From the NCBI RefSeq assembly GCF_001045555.1, contig NZ_LFBU01000001.1, positions 868,001 through 932,000 of the forward strand: DNA of 64,000 nucleotides. Reading direction: 5' to 3'. Shown in pieces: positions 17,347 to 26,157 of this stretch. How positions within the stretch are numbered: position 1 is the first letter of the stretch; every line of letters starts with the position of its first letter. The position numbers and the translations under genes are program-made. Below the pieces are notes generated by a model. The model saw only the letters and a program-made list of their open reading frames with translations. It was not told the origin of the DNA and searched no databases. Origin of the DNA: Marinobacter subterrani (GTDB taxonomy: Bacteria > Pseudomonadota > Gammaproteobacteria > Pseudomonadales > Oleiphilaceae).

Positions 17347-18495
17347 TTAGATTCCCACTGACATGGACAGGGAAATGTCTGGGCTGGCCGGTCGCTGCAT
17401 CGCCTGGCCGGAGAGGTCCAGAATCTGGCCAACGCTCATGCTGGCGTGGAAACCCTGCCCCTGAAGGCGCAGGGAGATTTCTCCGGTACTGGCGCGAAAC
17501 CGGTCCTGACCTGCTCCTGAGGTTGACGCCCAGCCCTTGAGAACCGAGACCATAAGGAAGGAATTGACGGCGTCTGTGAATGGCATGGAGTAACCCGGGC
17601 TACGGGCGTTCAGACGAACCCACCCGCCTTCCGAGACATACATTGACTGGCCATTGAACCCCTTCATCATCGATGGCCCTGCAATCTGCAGGTATTCCGA
17701 CGAGGCCAGATCATCCGGCGCGAACTGATAGCGGCCAGCGACGCCGAGATCCCAGGTGTAGAACGACCGGTTCAGCGATGCGGATAGCGCCAGCTTGTGG
17801 AACCGATTGCCCTCTGAGGAAGACCCCGTTGTGCTCAGGGATTCCCGGGTTTCCCAGCCGCCCAGCGCGGTCAGGCTCGATCCGGCCATAAAGCCCCCCG
17901 GCAGTTCCCGCTCTCCGGAGCATCGCACGCCAAGACGGGAAATTTCATGCGTGGAATCAGAGACCCACATCGATTCTTCAAACGACCGGCTCGTGCCCTT
18001 CGAATGGCTGAACAGGCTATCAAGCTGCAGACCCTGCCAGGACCAAAGCGAGCGGCTTCCGGAAATCGTCAGCCCCTCGTATTCGCCCTGGGCATCCAGT
18101 TGCTGCCCGGCGCTTTCCACCACGCCGGAATGCCGTGAGTCTTCCATTGCCAATTGAAAATCAGTGCCCGCTACCGGAAGGGAATATCGAAACACGAGGG
18201 TCTGGGAGTCGCTCCCATCCTGACGGGACGCCGAATCCCTGAAATCGAGGGCAATATCATGGCTGGACCAGATCACATTGTTGCCCGCCAAATTCAGGCG
18301 GCCCTTCGCCTGCTCATCGCTCTGGTCCGAATTGCCTGAGAACTGGAGGTGTGATGCCAGAAAACGGGAAACCGATTTGAGCAGGTTCTCCGGATAGAGG
18401 TCCCAGGCGGTCGGGTTTACCGGTACCCGCTCTGCCAGGGAGACAGCGCCGGCCGGCGCGCACCACAACAGTGCAAGAAAACAATAAATTCGCAC
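17347..18495 (-). CDS. Predicted outer-membrane beta-barrel protein, ShlB/FhaC-like
   Basis: A 382-residue protein with a GTG start (GAGG upstream) and a signal peptide (MRIYCFLALLWCAPAGA). The rest alternates polar and hydrophobic residues as in beta-barrels. Segments such as SEYLQIAGPSMMKGFNGQSMYVSEGGWVRL recall the barrel region of TpsB transporters, where a G-F-x-G turn precedes a strand. No POTRA domain is visible, and the protein ends in Ile rather than Phe. No TpsA partner is nearby. It lies 141 bp before opgG on the same strand, so a role in glucan or surface-polymer export is possible but unproven. Confidence 0.6.
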   Translation of the reverse strand: MRIYCFLALLWCAPAGAVSLAERVPVNPTAWDLYPENLLKSVSRFLASHLQFSGNSDQSDEQAKGRLNLAGNNVIWSSHDIALDFRDSASRQDGSDSQTLVFRYSLPVAGTDFQLAMEDSRHSGVVESAGQQLDAQGEYEGLTISGSRSLWSWQGLQLDSLFSHSKGTSRSFEESMWVSDSTHEISRLGVRCSGERELPGGFMAGSSLTALGGWETRESLSTTGSSSEGNRFHKLALSASLNRSFYTWDLGVAGRYQFAPDDLASSEYLQIAGPSMMKGFNGQSMYVSEGGWVRLNARSPGYSMPFTDAVNSFLMVSVLKGWASTSGAGQDRFRASTGEISLRLQGQGFHASMSVGQILDLSGQAMQRPASPDISLSMSVGI

Positions 18496-18833
18496 AAGAA
18501 ACGCCTCGGGAGGTCACTCAAAGAATTACCAACACTTTAAGTGTCACAGGCCCGGTAAGCCACAGCGTATTGCTAAAATTTACAATTTTAATGTTATTTA
18601 AAAACAGTATCTTATAGATACATGTGAAAGCTGTATCTTAATGTTGCAGACGGCCGGCTAGCGGCAACACAGACACACTCTTGGTTACAATTACCCTCTG
18701 TCCCCCTGCATTTCGTTCAGCAACTTGGTTAAACTCGGCACACTTTGTGATTGACCAGCAGTGAACAAGCTGACGTAATGGCGTCACGCAGCGCCCACAG
18801 GCCGTGACCTCAACGAAATTAAGGACAAGCGTT
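18496..18833. other. Divergent intergenic region upstream of galU
   Basis: An AT-rich stretch between the minus-strand barrel gene and plus-strand galU. It contains a small palindrome ACACTTTAAGTGT (18532-18544), GTATCTTATAGATAC near 18607 and a second GTATCTTA near 18632. These may be regulator sites, but I cannot assign one. A weak TTGACC lies near 18751, with no good -10. Confidence 0.4.
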
Positions 18834-19673
18834 ATGATCAAAAAGTGTCTGTTCCCTGTTGCCGGTTACGGCACCCGATTCCTGCCCGCCACCAAGGCCA
18901 TGCCCAAGGAAATCCTGCCCGTGGTAAACAAGCCACTGGTGCAATACGGCGTTGAAGAAGCTGCGGAAGCCGGCATTCACGAGTTTGGCTTTGTCACCGG
19001 CCGGGGCAAACGGGCGATTGAAGATCATTTCGATATCAGCTACGAACTGGAGCACCAGATTGCCGGCTCCGGCAAGGAAGACCTTCTGACCTCAATCCGC
19101 GACCTGATTGATCACAACACCTTCGCCTTCACCCGGCAAAACGAAATGAAAGGGCTTGGCCACGCCATTCTCACCGGCCGCAACCTGGTGGGCGACAACC
19201 CGTTTGCGGTGGTACTGGCCGACGACTTCTGCATCGGCCCCGAAGGCGAAGACGGTGTTCTGGCGCAGATGGTGAAGCTTTACAACCAGTTTCGCTGCTC
19301 GATTGTTGCCATAGAGGAAGTGCCCGAGGACGAAACCCATAAGTACGGGGTGATTGCCGGCGAGTCCATGAAGGATGGCCTGTACCGGATCACCGACATG
19401 GTCGAGAAGCCGGCACCCAAGGATGCACCGAGCAACCTGGCGATTATCGGCCGTTACATTCTGACGCCGGACATTTTTGATATTATCGAGCGCACCCCGG
19501 CGGGCAAGAACGGTGAGGTGCAGATCACCGACGCCCTGCTGGAACAGGCCAGAAACGGGTGTGTGCTGGCCTATCAGTTCAAGGGCCGCCGATTTGACTG
19601 TGGCAGCATCGATGGCTTTGTGGAAGCCACCAACTACGTTTACGAGAACATATACAAGAAAGGCAAAAAGTAG
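18834..19673 (+). CDS. galU: UTP-glucose-1-phosphate uridylyltransferase GalU
   Basis: A 279-residue cytosolic nucleotidyltransferase making UDP-glucose. The start at 18834 gives MIKKCLFPVAGYGTRFLPATKAMPKE, the family N-terminus, with AAGGA upstream. Other features are VLADDFCI and the C-terminal FKGRRFDCGS. The product feeds OpgH and the galE and ugd products encoded further along the window. Confidence 0.96.
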   Translation: MIKKCLFPVAGYGTRFLPATKAMPKEILPVVNKPLVQYGVEEAAEAGIHEFGFVTGRGKRAIEDHFDISYELEHQIAGSGKEDLLTSIRDLIDHNTFAFTRQNEMKGLGHAILTGRNLVGDNPFAVVLADDFCIGPEGEDGVLAQMVKLYNQFRCSIVAIEEVPEDETHKYGVIAGESMKDGLYRITDMVEKPAPKDAPSNLAIIGRYILTPDIFDIIERTPAGKNGEVQITDALLEQARNGCVLAYQFKGRRFDCGSIDGFVEATNYVYENIYKKGKK

Positions 19674-19690
19674 GCGGAAGGCGCGGGCCG

Positions 19691-19933
19691 TCAGCCGCCC
19701 AGAATCTGAAGAACCATTCGCCGGTTTTCCGCACTTGTCCTGCGGAACCGGCGAAGCAGTTCCGTCTCCTCTAGTGTGAGCCTGGCCCGCTCCAGCTCTT
19801 CCTCAAGTTCACCCAGCGACACCAGAAGATCGTCACTTTTATCGAGGGCAATCCCGGGCAGCTCCAGTTGCCCGTCGTATTCAGGCTCCTCTGGCTCCCA
19901 GTGCTGAATGGATTGCATGTGCTGCATGGCCAA
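19691..19933 (-). CDS. Small acidic hypothetical protein
   Basis: An 80-residue ORF converging on galU (17 bp between stops). It begins with several methionines, so the exact start is uncertain. The sequence is Glu/Leu rich with a predicted coiled coil around SLGELEEELERARLTLEETELLRRFRR. There is no signal peptide and I recognise no family. Composition fits a real gene, but the evidence is limited to an open frame with plausible coding character. Confidence 0.55.
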   Translation of the reverse strand: MAMQHMQSIQHWEPEEPEYDGQLELPGIALDKSDDLLVSLGELEEELERARLTLEETELLRRFRRTSAENRRMVLQILGG

Positions 19934-20069
19934 TTACCTCGTCATTCCAACCGCGACCAATGTCCCGGAAAATGCCGTGCGAAGTGAATTAATCCTGAAA
20001 TGTAGCGTACATATAGCTTTGCACACAATCTGCCTATACTGAATATGGCAATAACCGGACAGGACGTTT

Positions 20070-20954
20070 ATGGCGGCAAGAATCCTGGATATCGAGTCGG
20101 CATGGGAACTGGTACTCAGTGCAGTAAACCGCAGCAATGTGACACTGCCATTGCCGGGCACAGATATCGAAGCCGTAGAACTGAATGGCCATGGTGCCTG
20201 GCACCTGGTTCAACCCGCCACCCGTGAGGCACAGGATCTGCTTTCGGTGTTTCTCCCGCTTTGCCGCCCCTTGCCGGCAGACGGACGTTCCAAAGTGATC
20301 GGGCAGCTTGGCCAGAGCCTGGACGGGCGCATTGCAACCGCGACCGGGTGTTCACGGTTTATCAACGGTGACGATGGCATTACCCACCTTCACCGGATCC
20401 GCGCGGTATCGGATGCTGTGATTGTTGGCGCTGCCACGGCTTGCACCGACAACCCCCGCCTTACGGTTCGTCGCACCCACGGCCGGAACCCCGTGCGGGT
20501 GGTGATTGACCGGCACCGTCGGGTTCCCGACAGCCACTTGCTGTTCACCGATGATGTATCCCCTACCCTGCGGCTGGTTGCCGGCAACTATGAGAAGCAG
20601 CGTCATGCCGCTGTTGAGCCTGGCGTTACCGAAATACCCTGCCTGGGCCCTGCAGATTCGAATGCCCCTGCGGATCCCCGACTGATTCTCCAGGTACTCG
20701 CCGATTTCGGATTGAAAAAGGTCTTTGTGGAGGGTGGCGGCGTTACGGTGTCGGCGTTTCTGAATGCCGGCCTGCTGGACCGTCTGCACGTAATGGTGGC
20801 GCCGATGATCATTGGCAGCGGCCGACCGGCCTTCTCGCTGCCGGAAATTGATTTACTGGACGACGCGCTGCGGCCCAGGGCTCAGTTAATCAACCTTGGC
20901 AGTGACATGCTTTTTGATCTGGATTTTACCCGCGCTCCCGTCGCCTGCCCGTGA
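20070..20954 (+). CDS. RibD C-terminal-type (DHFR-fold) reductase with N-terminal extension
   Basis: A 294-residue protein. The first ~75 residues match nothing I know. The remainder is a RibD reductase domain: KVIGQLGQSLDGRIATATG, HRIRAVSDAVIVGAATACTDNPRLT, VRVVIDRHRRVP, VFVEGGGVTVSAFL and an IIGSGRPAF tail. RibD reductases use NADPH to reduce a pyrimidine ribosylamine, and relatives act on other heterocycles. There is no deaminase domain here and no riboflavin genes nearby, while a PTPS-fold protein is in the same cluster, so a dedicated pteridine- or pyrimidine-derived product is suggested. GGACAGGA precedes the ATG. The 3' end overlaps the converging membrane-protein gene by 29 bp. Confidence 0.82.
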   Translation: MAARILDIESAWELVLSAVNRSNVTLPLPGTDIEAVELNGHGAWHLVQPATREAQDLLSVFLPLCRPLPADGRSKVIGQLGQSLDGRIATATGCSRFINGDDGITHLHRIRAVSDAVIVGAATACTDNPRLTVRRTHGRNPVRVVIDRHRRVPDSHLLFTDDVSPTLRLVAGNYEKQRHAAVEPGVTEIPCLGPADSNAPADPRLILQVLADFGLKKVFVEGGGVTVSAFLNAGLLDRLHVMVAPMIIGSGRPAFSLPEIDLLDDALRPRAQLINLGSDMLFDLDFTRAPVACP

Positions 20955-21891
20955 AGACAAACGCCAGGCCTGGAAGGCTGGAGAAAAAAACCAGAGCACC
21001 GTACCCCACGCTGAGCGCAACGCCCTGCTCAGCTGGCAGGCCCGCCAGCGGCCAGAGCACAGCCGCGGCGCCTTCCCGGATACCCCAGCCGGCAACCGTC
21101 AGCGGTATCACCATACTCAGCAGCAGGACACTCCCCAGGCCGGCCACCACGATAGCAGCGCCCATACTATCCAGATAACCCGCCCCCACAGCCAGGCACA
21201 GGAACACGCCCAGATAGCTGGCCAGCACCAGCAGGGACGTTGCCAGTTGAACCGGCATGGCCGGCCAGCACAGTAACGCACGAAACAGATCCCGGCGGAG
21301 GCGGTCAAAATAGCCGGCCAGCCTTTCAAGCATCGCCCGGAAAAACCCGGTTTTCAGGGCAAACGCGAACGCAATCGCCAGCAGTATCAGCGCTGCGACT
21401 GCCGGAAGAGCTGTATCGGGCTGCAATATTCGGGGCGGCTCAAGTCGGCTGGATTGCATCAACCAACCAACGGACACCAAAACCACCAGTACCAGTATTA
21501 ACTGACCGGATAACCGCTCAATGGCCACGGCGTGGACGGCGGTCAGCCTCTGGCCCGCAGAGGCGCCATGGCGCCAGGCGCGGTTGACATCACCCAACAC
21601 ACCTCCGGGCAATACCTGGTTCAGGAATGTGGCCAGATAATACTCCTGAATGGCCAACTGAAGCGGCAGACAGAGCCCCAGCCTGTGCGCGGTATAGCGC
21701 CAGCGCCAGGCCGACAGGACCACCTGAACCAACGTGAGTGCGAGGGCCGGCACGATCACCAGGGGTGAAACCGCACGCAGCTCCCGCCAGAGAGTCTCAC
21801 CATCCAGCAACCAGACAACCAGGGAGATCAACAGGCCGGATAGCAGCCAGCGGCCCGCGAGCCGGGCCAGGCGGGCGCTCAGGTCGGGCAA
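20926..21891 (-). CDS. Lysylphosphatidylglycerol-synthase-type (YbhN/AglD-like) membrane protein
   Basis: A 321-residue integral membrane protein with about eight hydrophobic segments and the family signature NQVLPGGVLGDVNRAWR near residue 90, followed by HAVAIERLSGQ. It has the flippase-like transmembrane domain without the soluble LPG-synthase domain. Relatives move or modify lipids or lipid-linked sugars. The ATG overlaps the end of the glycosyltransferase-methyltransferase gene by 13 bp, so the two are translationally coupled, suggesting it handles their lipid-linked product. Confidence 0.82.
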   Translation of the reverse strand: MPDLSARLARLAGRWLLSGLLISLVVWLLDGETLWRELRAVSPLVIVPALALTLVQVVLSAWRWRYTAHRLGLCLPLQLAIQEYYLATFLNQVLPGGVLGDVNRAWRHGASAGQRLTAVHAVAIERLSGQLILVLVVLVSVGWLMQSSRLEPPRILQPDTALPAVAALILLAIAFAFALKTGFFRAMLERLAGYFDRLRRDLFRALLCWPAMPVQLATSLLVLASYLGVFLCLAVGAGYLDSMGAAIVVAGLGSVLLLSMVIPLTVAGWGIREGAAAVLWPLAGLPAEQGVALSVGYGALVFFSSLPGLAFVFTGRRRERG

Positions 21892-23834
21892 GCCATCGCC
21901 TCCGGTGGCAGCGCCAACAGATCGACGTGGTTCACCCGGATTGTCAGCCCAGCCTCCGCAAGCTGCACCTTGCGGGTTTCCAGCCAGCCGGAAACCCGGT
22001 CCCTGTGGTCAGGCGCCTGCTCCAGTGCCGCCTCTACCCAGCCCGTCATCAGCATCTCCATCAACGCCGCGTCGCCGGAACCCAGTTGCCAGGGCGAGTC
22101 TGCCAGCTCAACCTCATACCCGTGCCGGGCAAGCCCTTGCTGCAGCGCCGCCGTCGCCTCCGGACCCAGGGCTGCCCCTGTGCCCTTGTCGCCTTGCTGG
22201 TGCTGGTTGACCAGCTCGCGGATCAGCGAATCGTCAGAGTGCCCGGGCGACACATCGAACTGCCCGCCGTAGCTGAGCACCACCAGCACCGCTGCCTTTC
22301 TGGCAGCGGCCGCGTCGACCAGGGCATTCAGCCAGCGCTCCGACACCAGGTCGATCAGCGCCGAAGCGGTGATCACCGCCACGTCCGCCGACAGATGCTG
22401 GCCGACGCTTTCCGGAGTCAGCAGCGCAGCCTCCGTCTCAAACGGCACATCCAGTGCGCTCACCCGCTGGCTTGCTTCCCGCAGCAATCCGGTGTCCTGA
22501 TCGAGGGCCAGCCAGCTCTGGGGCACCTGCAGGGCGCGGACCAGATAAACCGCATTGGAGCCGCGGCCGGCGCCAAGATCGACAATCCGCAAAGGTTTAT
22601 GGCGGTTCCCGGCTTGCTGATCGGTATAGCGGCGGTTCAGCCACCGGTTGAGTTGCACCGTCAACGCCCGGGAGCGCGCCCGATGGTCGGCGCCTTCTCT
22701 TGCCGTCAACCAGTGACTGGCAAACGACGACTGACGGTGAGCCTGCCGTTGGCCCCCACGGAACTCCGCCATGGCCGCCAGGAAGTCCACGGCGGTGTCC
22801 GACCATGCCCGGATCCGCCTGGATTCCTTGCGGGCCAGCTTACCGGCATGCGCCCGTTCTTCCGGGTGTTCCAGCCAGCGCCTGATGCGCGCCGACAGCG
22901 CCCTCACATCACCAGCGCAATACTGAACGACGCCGGGGCGGGCGCCGGTACTCGCCAGGGCCCCGCCGTCCGAGGAAATTACCGGCAGGCCGCACGCCAG
23001 GGCCTCGTCGATCACCATGCCATAACCCTCGTAGAGCGATGGCAACACGAAGATATCCGCCCGGCGATACTGCTCGGCCAGCGCGCCCTCCTCCAGCTCG
23101 CCGGTTAGCTCAATACGGTCTTCCAGGCCGGCAGCCAGGATCTGCTGCCGTACCTGCTCGCCATACCGGGCATTGCGGGTCTCCGAGCCGGCCAGTACGC
23201 AATGCCAGGGCAGGCCATCGAGGCTTTTCAGGGCCTCGACCAACTGGTGCTGGGCTTTCCTGGGAGAGAAATGCGCGACACAGAGCAGCCTGGGAACTCC
23301 CTGTGTGGTGGCTAATTTATCAGCAGCCACCAGATCGCTGATTTTCGCCACACCGGGTTCCGCCACGCGGATTATCCCGGCCGGTACGTCATAATCTGCG
23401 AGCCGGGAGGCGGTGTGTCGACTGGTCGTAACAACGCCCTGCACGAAGGCCAGGGCACGCCTCTCTGCCTCAAAGAACCAGGCCCTGTCGGCCTCATTCA
23501 GGCCGGTTTCGTCCGCCAGCGGATGATGCACCAGGGCCAGCATTTGCAGGCGCTCGTGGTGTTTGCCGAGGACCTCTGGCAAGCCACCCATGGCAAGCCC
23601 GTCGAGCACTGCGCAGGTGCCATCGGGCATGGCCCCAAGCTGCTGGGCCAGTGCCGCCCGGGCCTCGGTATCAGGGCGCGGAAAGCGGCCTGGCAATCCT
23701 GTTACCCGAGCTCTGTAGCCGCGCTCGTTGAGCGCCTCCACCAGTTTGCGCACGTAACGGTAGCCGCCGGTGTTCTGGTCTGGATCTCCCGGGACCAGGA
23801 ACTCGACGAAAGCGGAGCTTTCAGATTCCGGCAT
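21879..23834 (-). CDS. Fused GT4 glycosyltransferase and class I methyltransferase
   Basis: A 651-residue two-domain protein. Residues ~1-370 form a GT-B glycosyltransferase: an N-terminal GGYRYVRKLVEAL acceptor-side motif, LCVAHFSPRKAQHQLVEAL, then the donor-site region LPSLYEGYGMVIDEALACGLPVI. Residues ~400-651 form an S-adenosylmethionine methyltransferase with motif I VDLGAGRGSNAVYL. The start at 23834 (MPESESSAFVEFLVPGDPDQ) is chosen because upstream in-frame sequence overlaps the preceding gene and is not family-like. It overlaps that gene by 14 bp. The sugar donor and acceptor are unknown. Confidence 0.85.
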   Translation of the reverse strand: MPESESSAFVEFLVPGDPDQNTGGYRYVRKLVEALNERGYRARVTGLPGRFPRPDTEARAALAQQLGAMPDGTCAVLDGLAMGGLPEVLGKHHERLQMLALVHHPLADETGLNEADRAWFFEAERRALAFVQGVVTTSRHTASRLADYDVPAGIIRVAEPGVAKISDLVAADKLATTQGVPRLLCVAHFSPRKAQHQLVEALKSLDGLPWHCVLAGSETRNARYGEQVRQQILAAGLEDRIELTGELEEGALAEQYRRADIFVLPSLYEGYGMVIDEALACGLPVISSDGGALASTGARPGVVQYCAGDVRALSARIRRWLEHPEERAHAGKLARKESRRIRAWSDTAVDFLAAMAEFRGGQRQAHRQSSFASHWLTAREGADHRARSRALTVQLNRWLNRRYTDQQAGNRHKPLRIVDLGAGRGSNAVYLVRALQVPQSWLALDQDTGLLREASQRVSALDVPFETEAALLTPESVGQHLSADVAVITASALIDLVSERWLNALVDAAAARKAAVLVVLSYGGQFDVSPGHSDDSLIRELVNQHQQGDKGTGAALGPEATAALQQGLARHGYEVELADSPWQLGSGDAALMEMLMTGWVEAALEQAPDHRDRVSGWLETRKVQLAEAGLTIRVNHVDLLALPPEAMACPT

Positions 23835-24219
23835 GGTAGCTGGCCCAGGCAATGTGGGACTCAGACAGTGTGACTTTGAGGCTGACGATGCCCTTCCCCG
23901 TTTCGCCCAGCTTCCCGGCGTGGATGGCTGCCGCCATGCGATCAAACACCATCCGGGCCATGAATTCGGTGGTGGTGTTCCGGCCCGACAGCTCCGGCAG
24001 ATCATCCAGGTTCTGCATGTTGAACTCGCCGAGAACGTCTTTCAGAACCTGTGACGCCAGGCCGATATCCACGATCAGGTCATCCCTGTCGAGCTGATGA
24101 CGCTCGAAGGTGACATCCACCACGTAGGTGGCGCCGTGCAGTTTTTGCGCCGGTCCGAAAATCTCCCCGTTGAAGCTGTGGGCAATCATCATGTGGTCCC
24201 GAACGGTCAGGCCAAACAT
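23821..24219 (-). CDS. 6-pyruvoyl-tetrahydropterin-synthase-fold protein with altered active site
   Basis: A 132-residue T-fold protein of the PTPS/QueD family. The first zinc-ligand histidine (His14 in MIAHSF) and another (His28 in KLHGATY) are present, as is the ESH segment near the C-terminus. The usual HGHxY motif is HGATY, so the third zinc histidine is Ala30, and the position of the catalytic cysteine four residues before His28 is Ala24. Standard QueD or PTPS chemistry is therefore unlikely; it may bind a pterin-like compound or catalyse something different. It lies between the dehydrogenase and the glycosyltransferase and overlaps the latter. Confidence 0.85.
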   Translation of the reverse strand: MFGLTVRDHMMIAHSFNGEIFGPAQKLHGATYVVDVTFERHQLDRDDLIVDIGLASQVLKDVLGEFNMQNLDDLPELSGRNTTTEFMARMVFDRMAAAIHAGKLGETGKGIVSLKVTLSESHIAWASYHAGI

Positions 24220-24249
24220 AGGGTCTCCTTGGCGGTTGAAGTGATATTG

Positions 24250-25257
24250 TCAGTAGACAATCCGATGGCACAAAGTATCCCGGCCATCAATCAGAATTCG
24301 TGGCATGGCCTTTGGCAGCTCTTCAAACCGGCACTCACCGGTAATCAGCGCATCCAGCGTGTCATCCCGGAGTAACTCCAGAGCCAGGGCCAGGCGCTGC
24401 TCATAGTTCCAGCGGGGCACCCGGGCGGGGCTTATCCGGCCTACCTGGCTGGATTTCAGCGTCAGCCTTCGGGGATGAAAGGCCGCACCGAGAGGCGCCG
24501 ATACCGGCTGATCGCCATACCAGCTCATTTCCACAATGGTCGCCTCCTGGCCCGCCAGCCCCAGAGCCGTTTCCAGGCCGGACGGATGACCACTGGCATG
24601 GATCACCAGGTCGTGGTCGTCCGGCGCCGGCCCGCTACTGAAGGTCAGCCCCAGGGATTCCGCCACGGCCCGCCTGTCCGGGTTGGTATCGATCGCGGTC
24701 ACCCGGGTTCCGGGAATGCGGCTGGCCAGCCACGCGACCAGCAGACCGACCACACCCAGGCCAACCACCGCAATGCGGTCGCCAATCGCCGGCGCCCCAT
24801 CCCACAACCCGTTAACAGCGGTTTCCATATTGGCGGCCAGTATCGCCCTCTCCGGGGGGAGCCCCTCCGGCAGCAGTGTCACCGCCGCAGCGGGGACCCG
24901 GTAATGGTCCTGATGCGGGTAGAGGCAGAAAACCGTTTTACCGAGCAGTTCGGCAGGGCCACCCAGCACGCGCCCGACATTGGCGTAGCCATATTTCACC
25001 GGCCAGGGGAAATCCCCCGCCTGAAAGGGCGCGCGCATCCGGGAGTGTTCAGTTTTCGGAACCCGGCCATGGAACACCAGCGATTCGGTGCCCCGGCTGA
25101 TACCGGAATAGAGCGACTCGACGGTAACCAGGTGCCCGGCCTGTTGTGCATCCGATTCTGCCAGACACGTTTCGAGGATTTCGCCCTTACCGGCACCGGT
25201 TACCCACCAGGCGCGAGCCCGTTCAGAGGAGTTACTGCTCTCAGCATCAGATTGCAA
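24250..25257 (-). CDS. Zinc-type medium-chain alcohol dehydrogenase-like protein
   Basis: A 335-residue MDR-superfamily protein. It has YSGISRGTESLVFHGRVP near residue 50 and the Rossmann motif VVGLGVVGLLVAWLASR near residue 165, followed by an acidic VTAIDTNPDRR that suggests NAD specificity. It resembles the BchC-like branch of the family more than classical alcohol dehydrogenases, and the classical catalytic cysteine pattern is not evident. It is the first gene of the minus-strand group (dehydrogenase, PTPS-fold, GT-MT fusion, YbhN-like), with 30 bp to the next gene. The substrate is unknown. Confidence 0.82.
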   Translation of the reverse strand: MQSDAESSNSSERARAWWVTGAGKGEILETCLAESDAQQAGHLVTVESLYSGISRGTESLVFHGRVPKTEHSRMRAPFQAGDFPWPVKYGYANVGRVLGGPAELLGKTVFCLYPHQDHYRVPAAAVTLLPEGLPPERAILAANMETAVNGLWDGAPAIGDRIAVVGLGVVGLLVAWLASRIPGTRVTAIDTNPDRRAVAESLGLTFSSGPAPDDHDLVIHASGHPSGLETALGLAGQEATIVEMSWYGDQPVSAPLGAAFHPRRLTLKSSQVGRISPARVPRWNYEQRLALALELLRDDTLDALITGECRFEELPKAMPRILIDGRDTLCHRIVY

Positions 25258-25422
25258 TCGAAGCTCCTTTCATTGCTGCCCAATTCGGCCTTTGCGCCGG
25301 GAGGGCCTGAAGGTCTGAATGGACTCTCCGCTCGTAATCACGAAGAGACGTATCAACTATAGTCAGTGTACAAGGCATCTGCGGTGCCCGATGCCTGCAA
25401 ACCTATACGCTGGAGTTCGGTG

Positions 25423-26157
25423 ATGGATTCTAACGGCCAATCCGCTTCATTCAGGTTTCCGCTTTCGCTGGATCTGGCCTGGGGCTTTGGTCTTGTGCTC
25501 ATCCTCGGCCTCGCAGCCGGCTGGCTGGCCGATCTGTCGTTGATGTTCCATGCCGTTACGTGGCTGCTCTATGGCACTGTGGCCGGTTGTATTGTGCATT
25601 ACTGGCCTGCCACCCGGGACTTCGGCTGGGCTAACCGGGCAACCCTGCTCCGGACGGGCCTGGTTGTTATTCTGGTCGCCTTGGCGCCCTTTGCGGATCA
25701 GCTTGCTGGCGACCTCTGGCTTTATGGCTCGCTGGCCGCACTGGCGCTGATCCTGGACGGTGTCGACGGCACGGTGGCCCGGGCGACCGGATCCCAGAGC
25801 GATTTCGGGGCCCGGTTTGATATGGAGCTGGATGCCCTGTTCATCCTGGGGCTCAGTGTCGCTGTCCTGGCTCTGGATAAGGCCGGCATCTGGGTACTGG
25901 CACTTGGCGTGATGCGCTATGCCTTCGTGGCTGCCAGTGGCCTGCTGGGCTGGCTCAAAGCGCCACTGCCGGAGAGTTTCCGACGCAAAACGGTCTGCGT
26001 ATGGCAGATCGTCACCCTGGTGGTAGCAGTGCTGCCGCCGGTAAATAGCCTGTTCGCCAGCACCACGCTTGCCACGGCCCTTGCCCTGCTTGCGTGGTCG
26101 TTTTACCTGGATGTCCGCTGGCTCTATCGAAGGAGAGATTCCAATGATGTCTGTTAA
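25423..26157 (+). CDS. CDP-alcohol phosphatidyltransferase family protein
   Basis: A 244-residue membrane enzyme with about six hydrophobic segments. The complete catalytic signature is present near residues 115-140: DGTVAR, eight residues, then G-ARF-D-MEL-D, with an extra Asp two residues before. Family members transfer a phospho-alcohol head group from a CDP-alcohol donor. The start at 25423 (MDSNGQ) is preferred because the in-frame upstream stretch is not family-like. It is divergent from the dehydrogenase (165 bp) and overlaps the YceI gene by 14 bp, linking the cluster to lipid head-group chemistry. Confidence 0.87.
   Translation: MDSNGQSASFRFPLSLDLAWGFGLVLILGLAAGWLADLSLMFHAVTWLLYGTVAGCIVHYWPATRDFGWANRATLLRTGLVVILVALAPFADQLAGDLWLYGSLAALALILDGVDGTVARATGSQSDFGARFDMELDALFILGLSVAVLALDKAGIWVLALGVMRYAFVAASGLLGWLKAPLPESFRRKTVCVWQIVTLVVAVLPPVNSLFASTTLATALALLAWSFYLDVRWLYRRRDSNDVC

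Noticed and set aside
23835..24005. N-terminal extension of the glycosyltransferase-methyltransferase to 24005
   Set aside because: The extra 57 residues lie out of frame within the PTPS-fold gene and look non-coding; MPESESSAFVEF at 23834 is the natural start.
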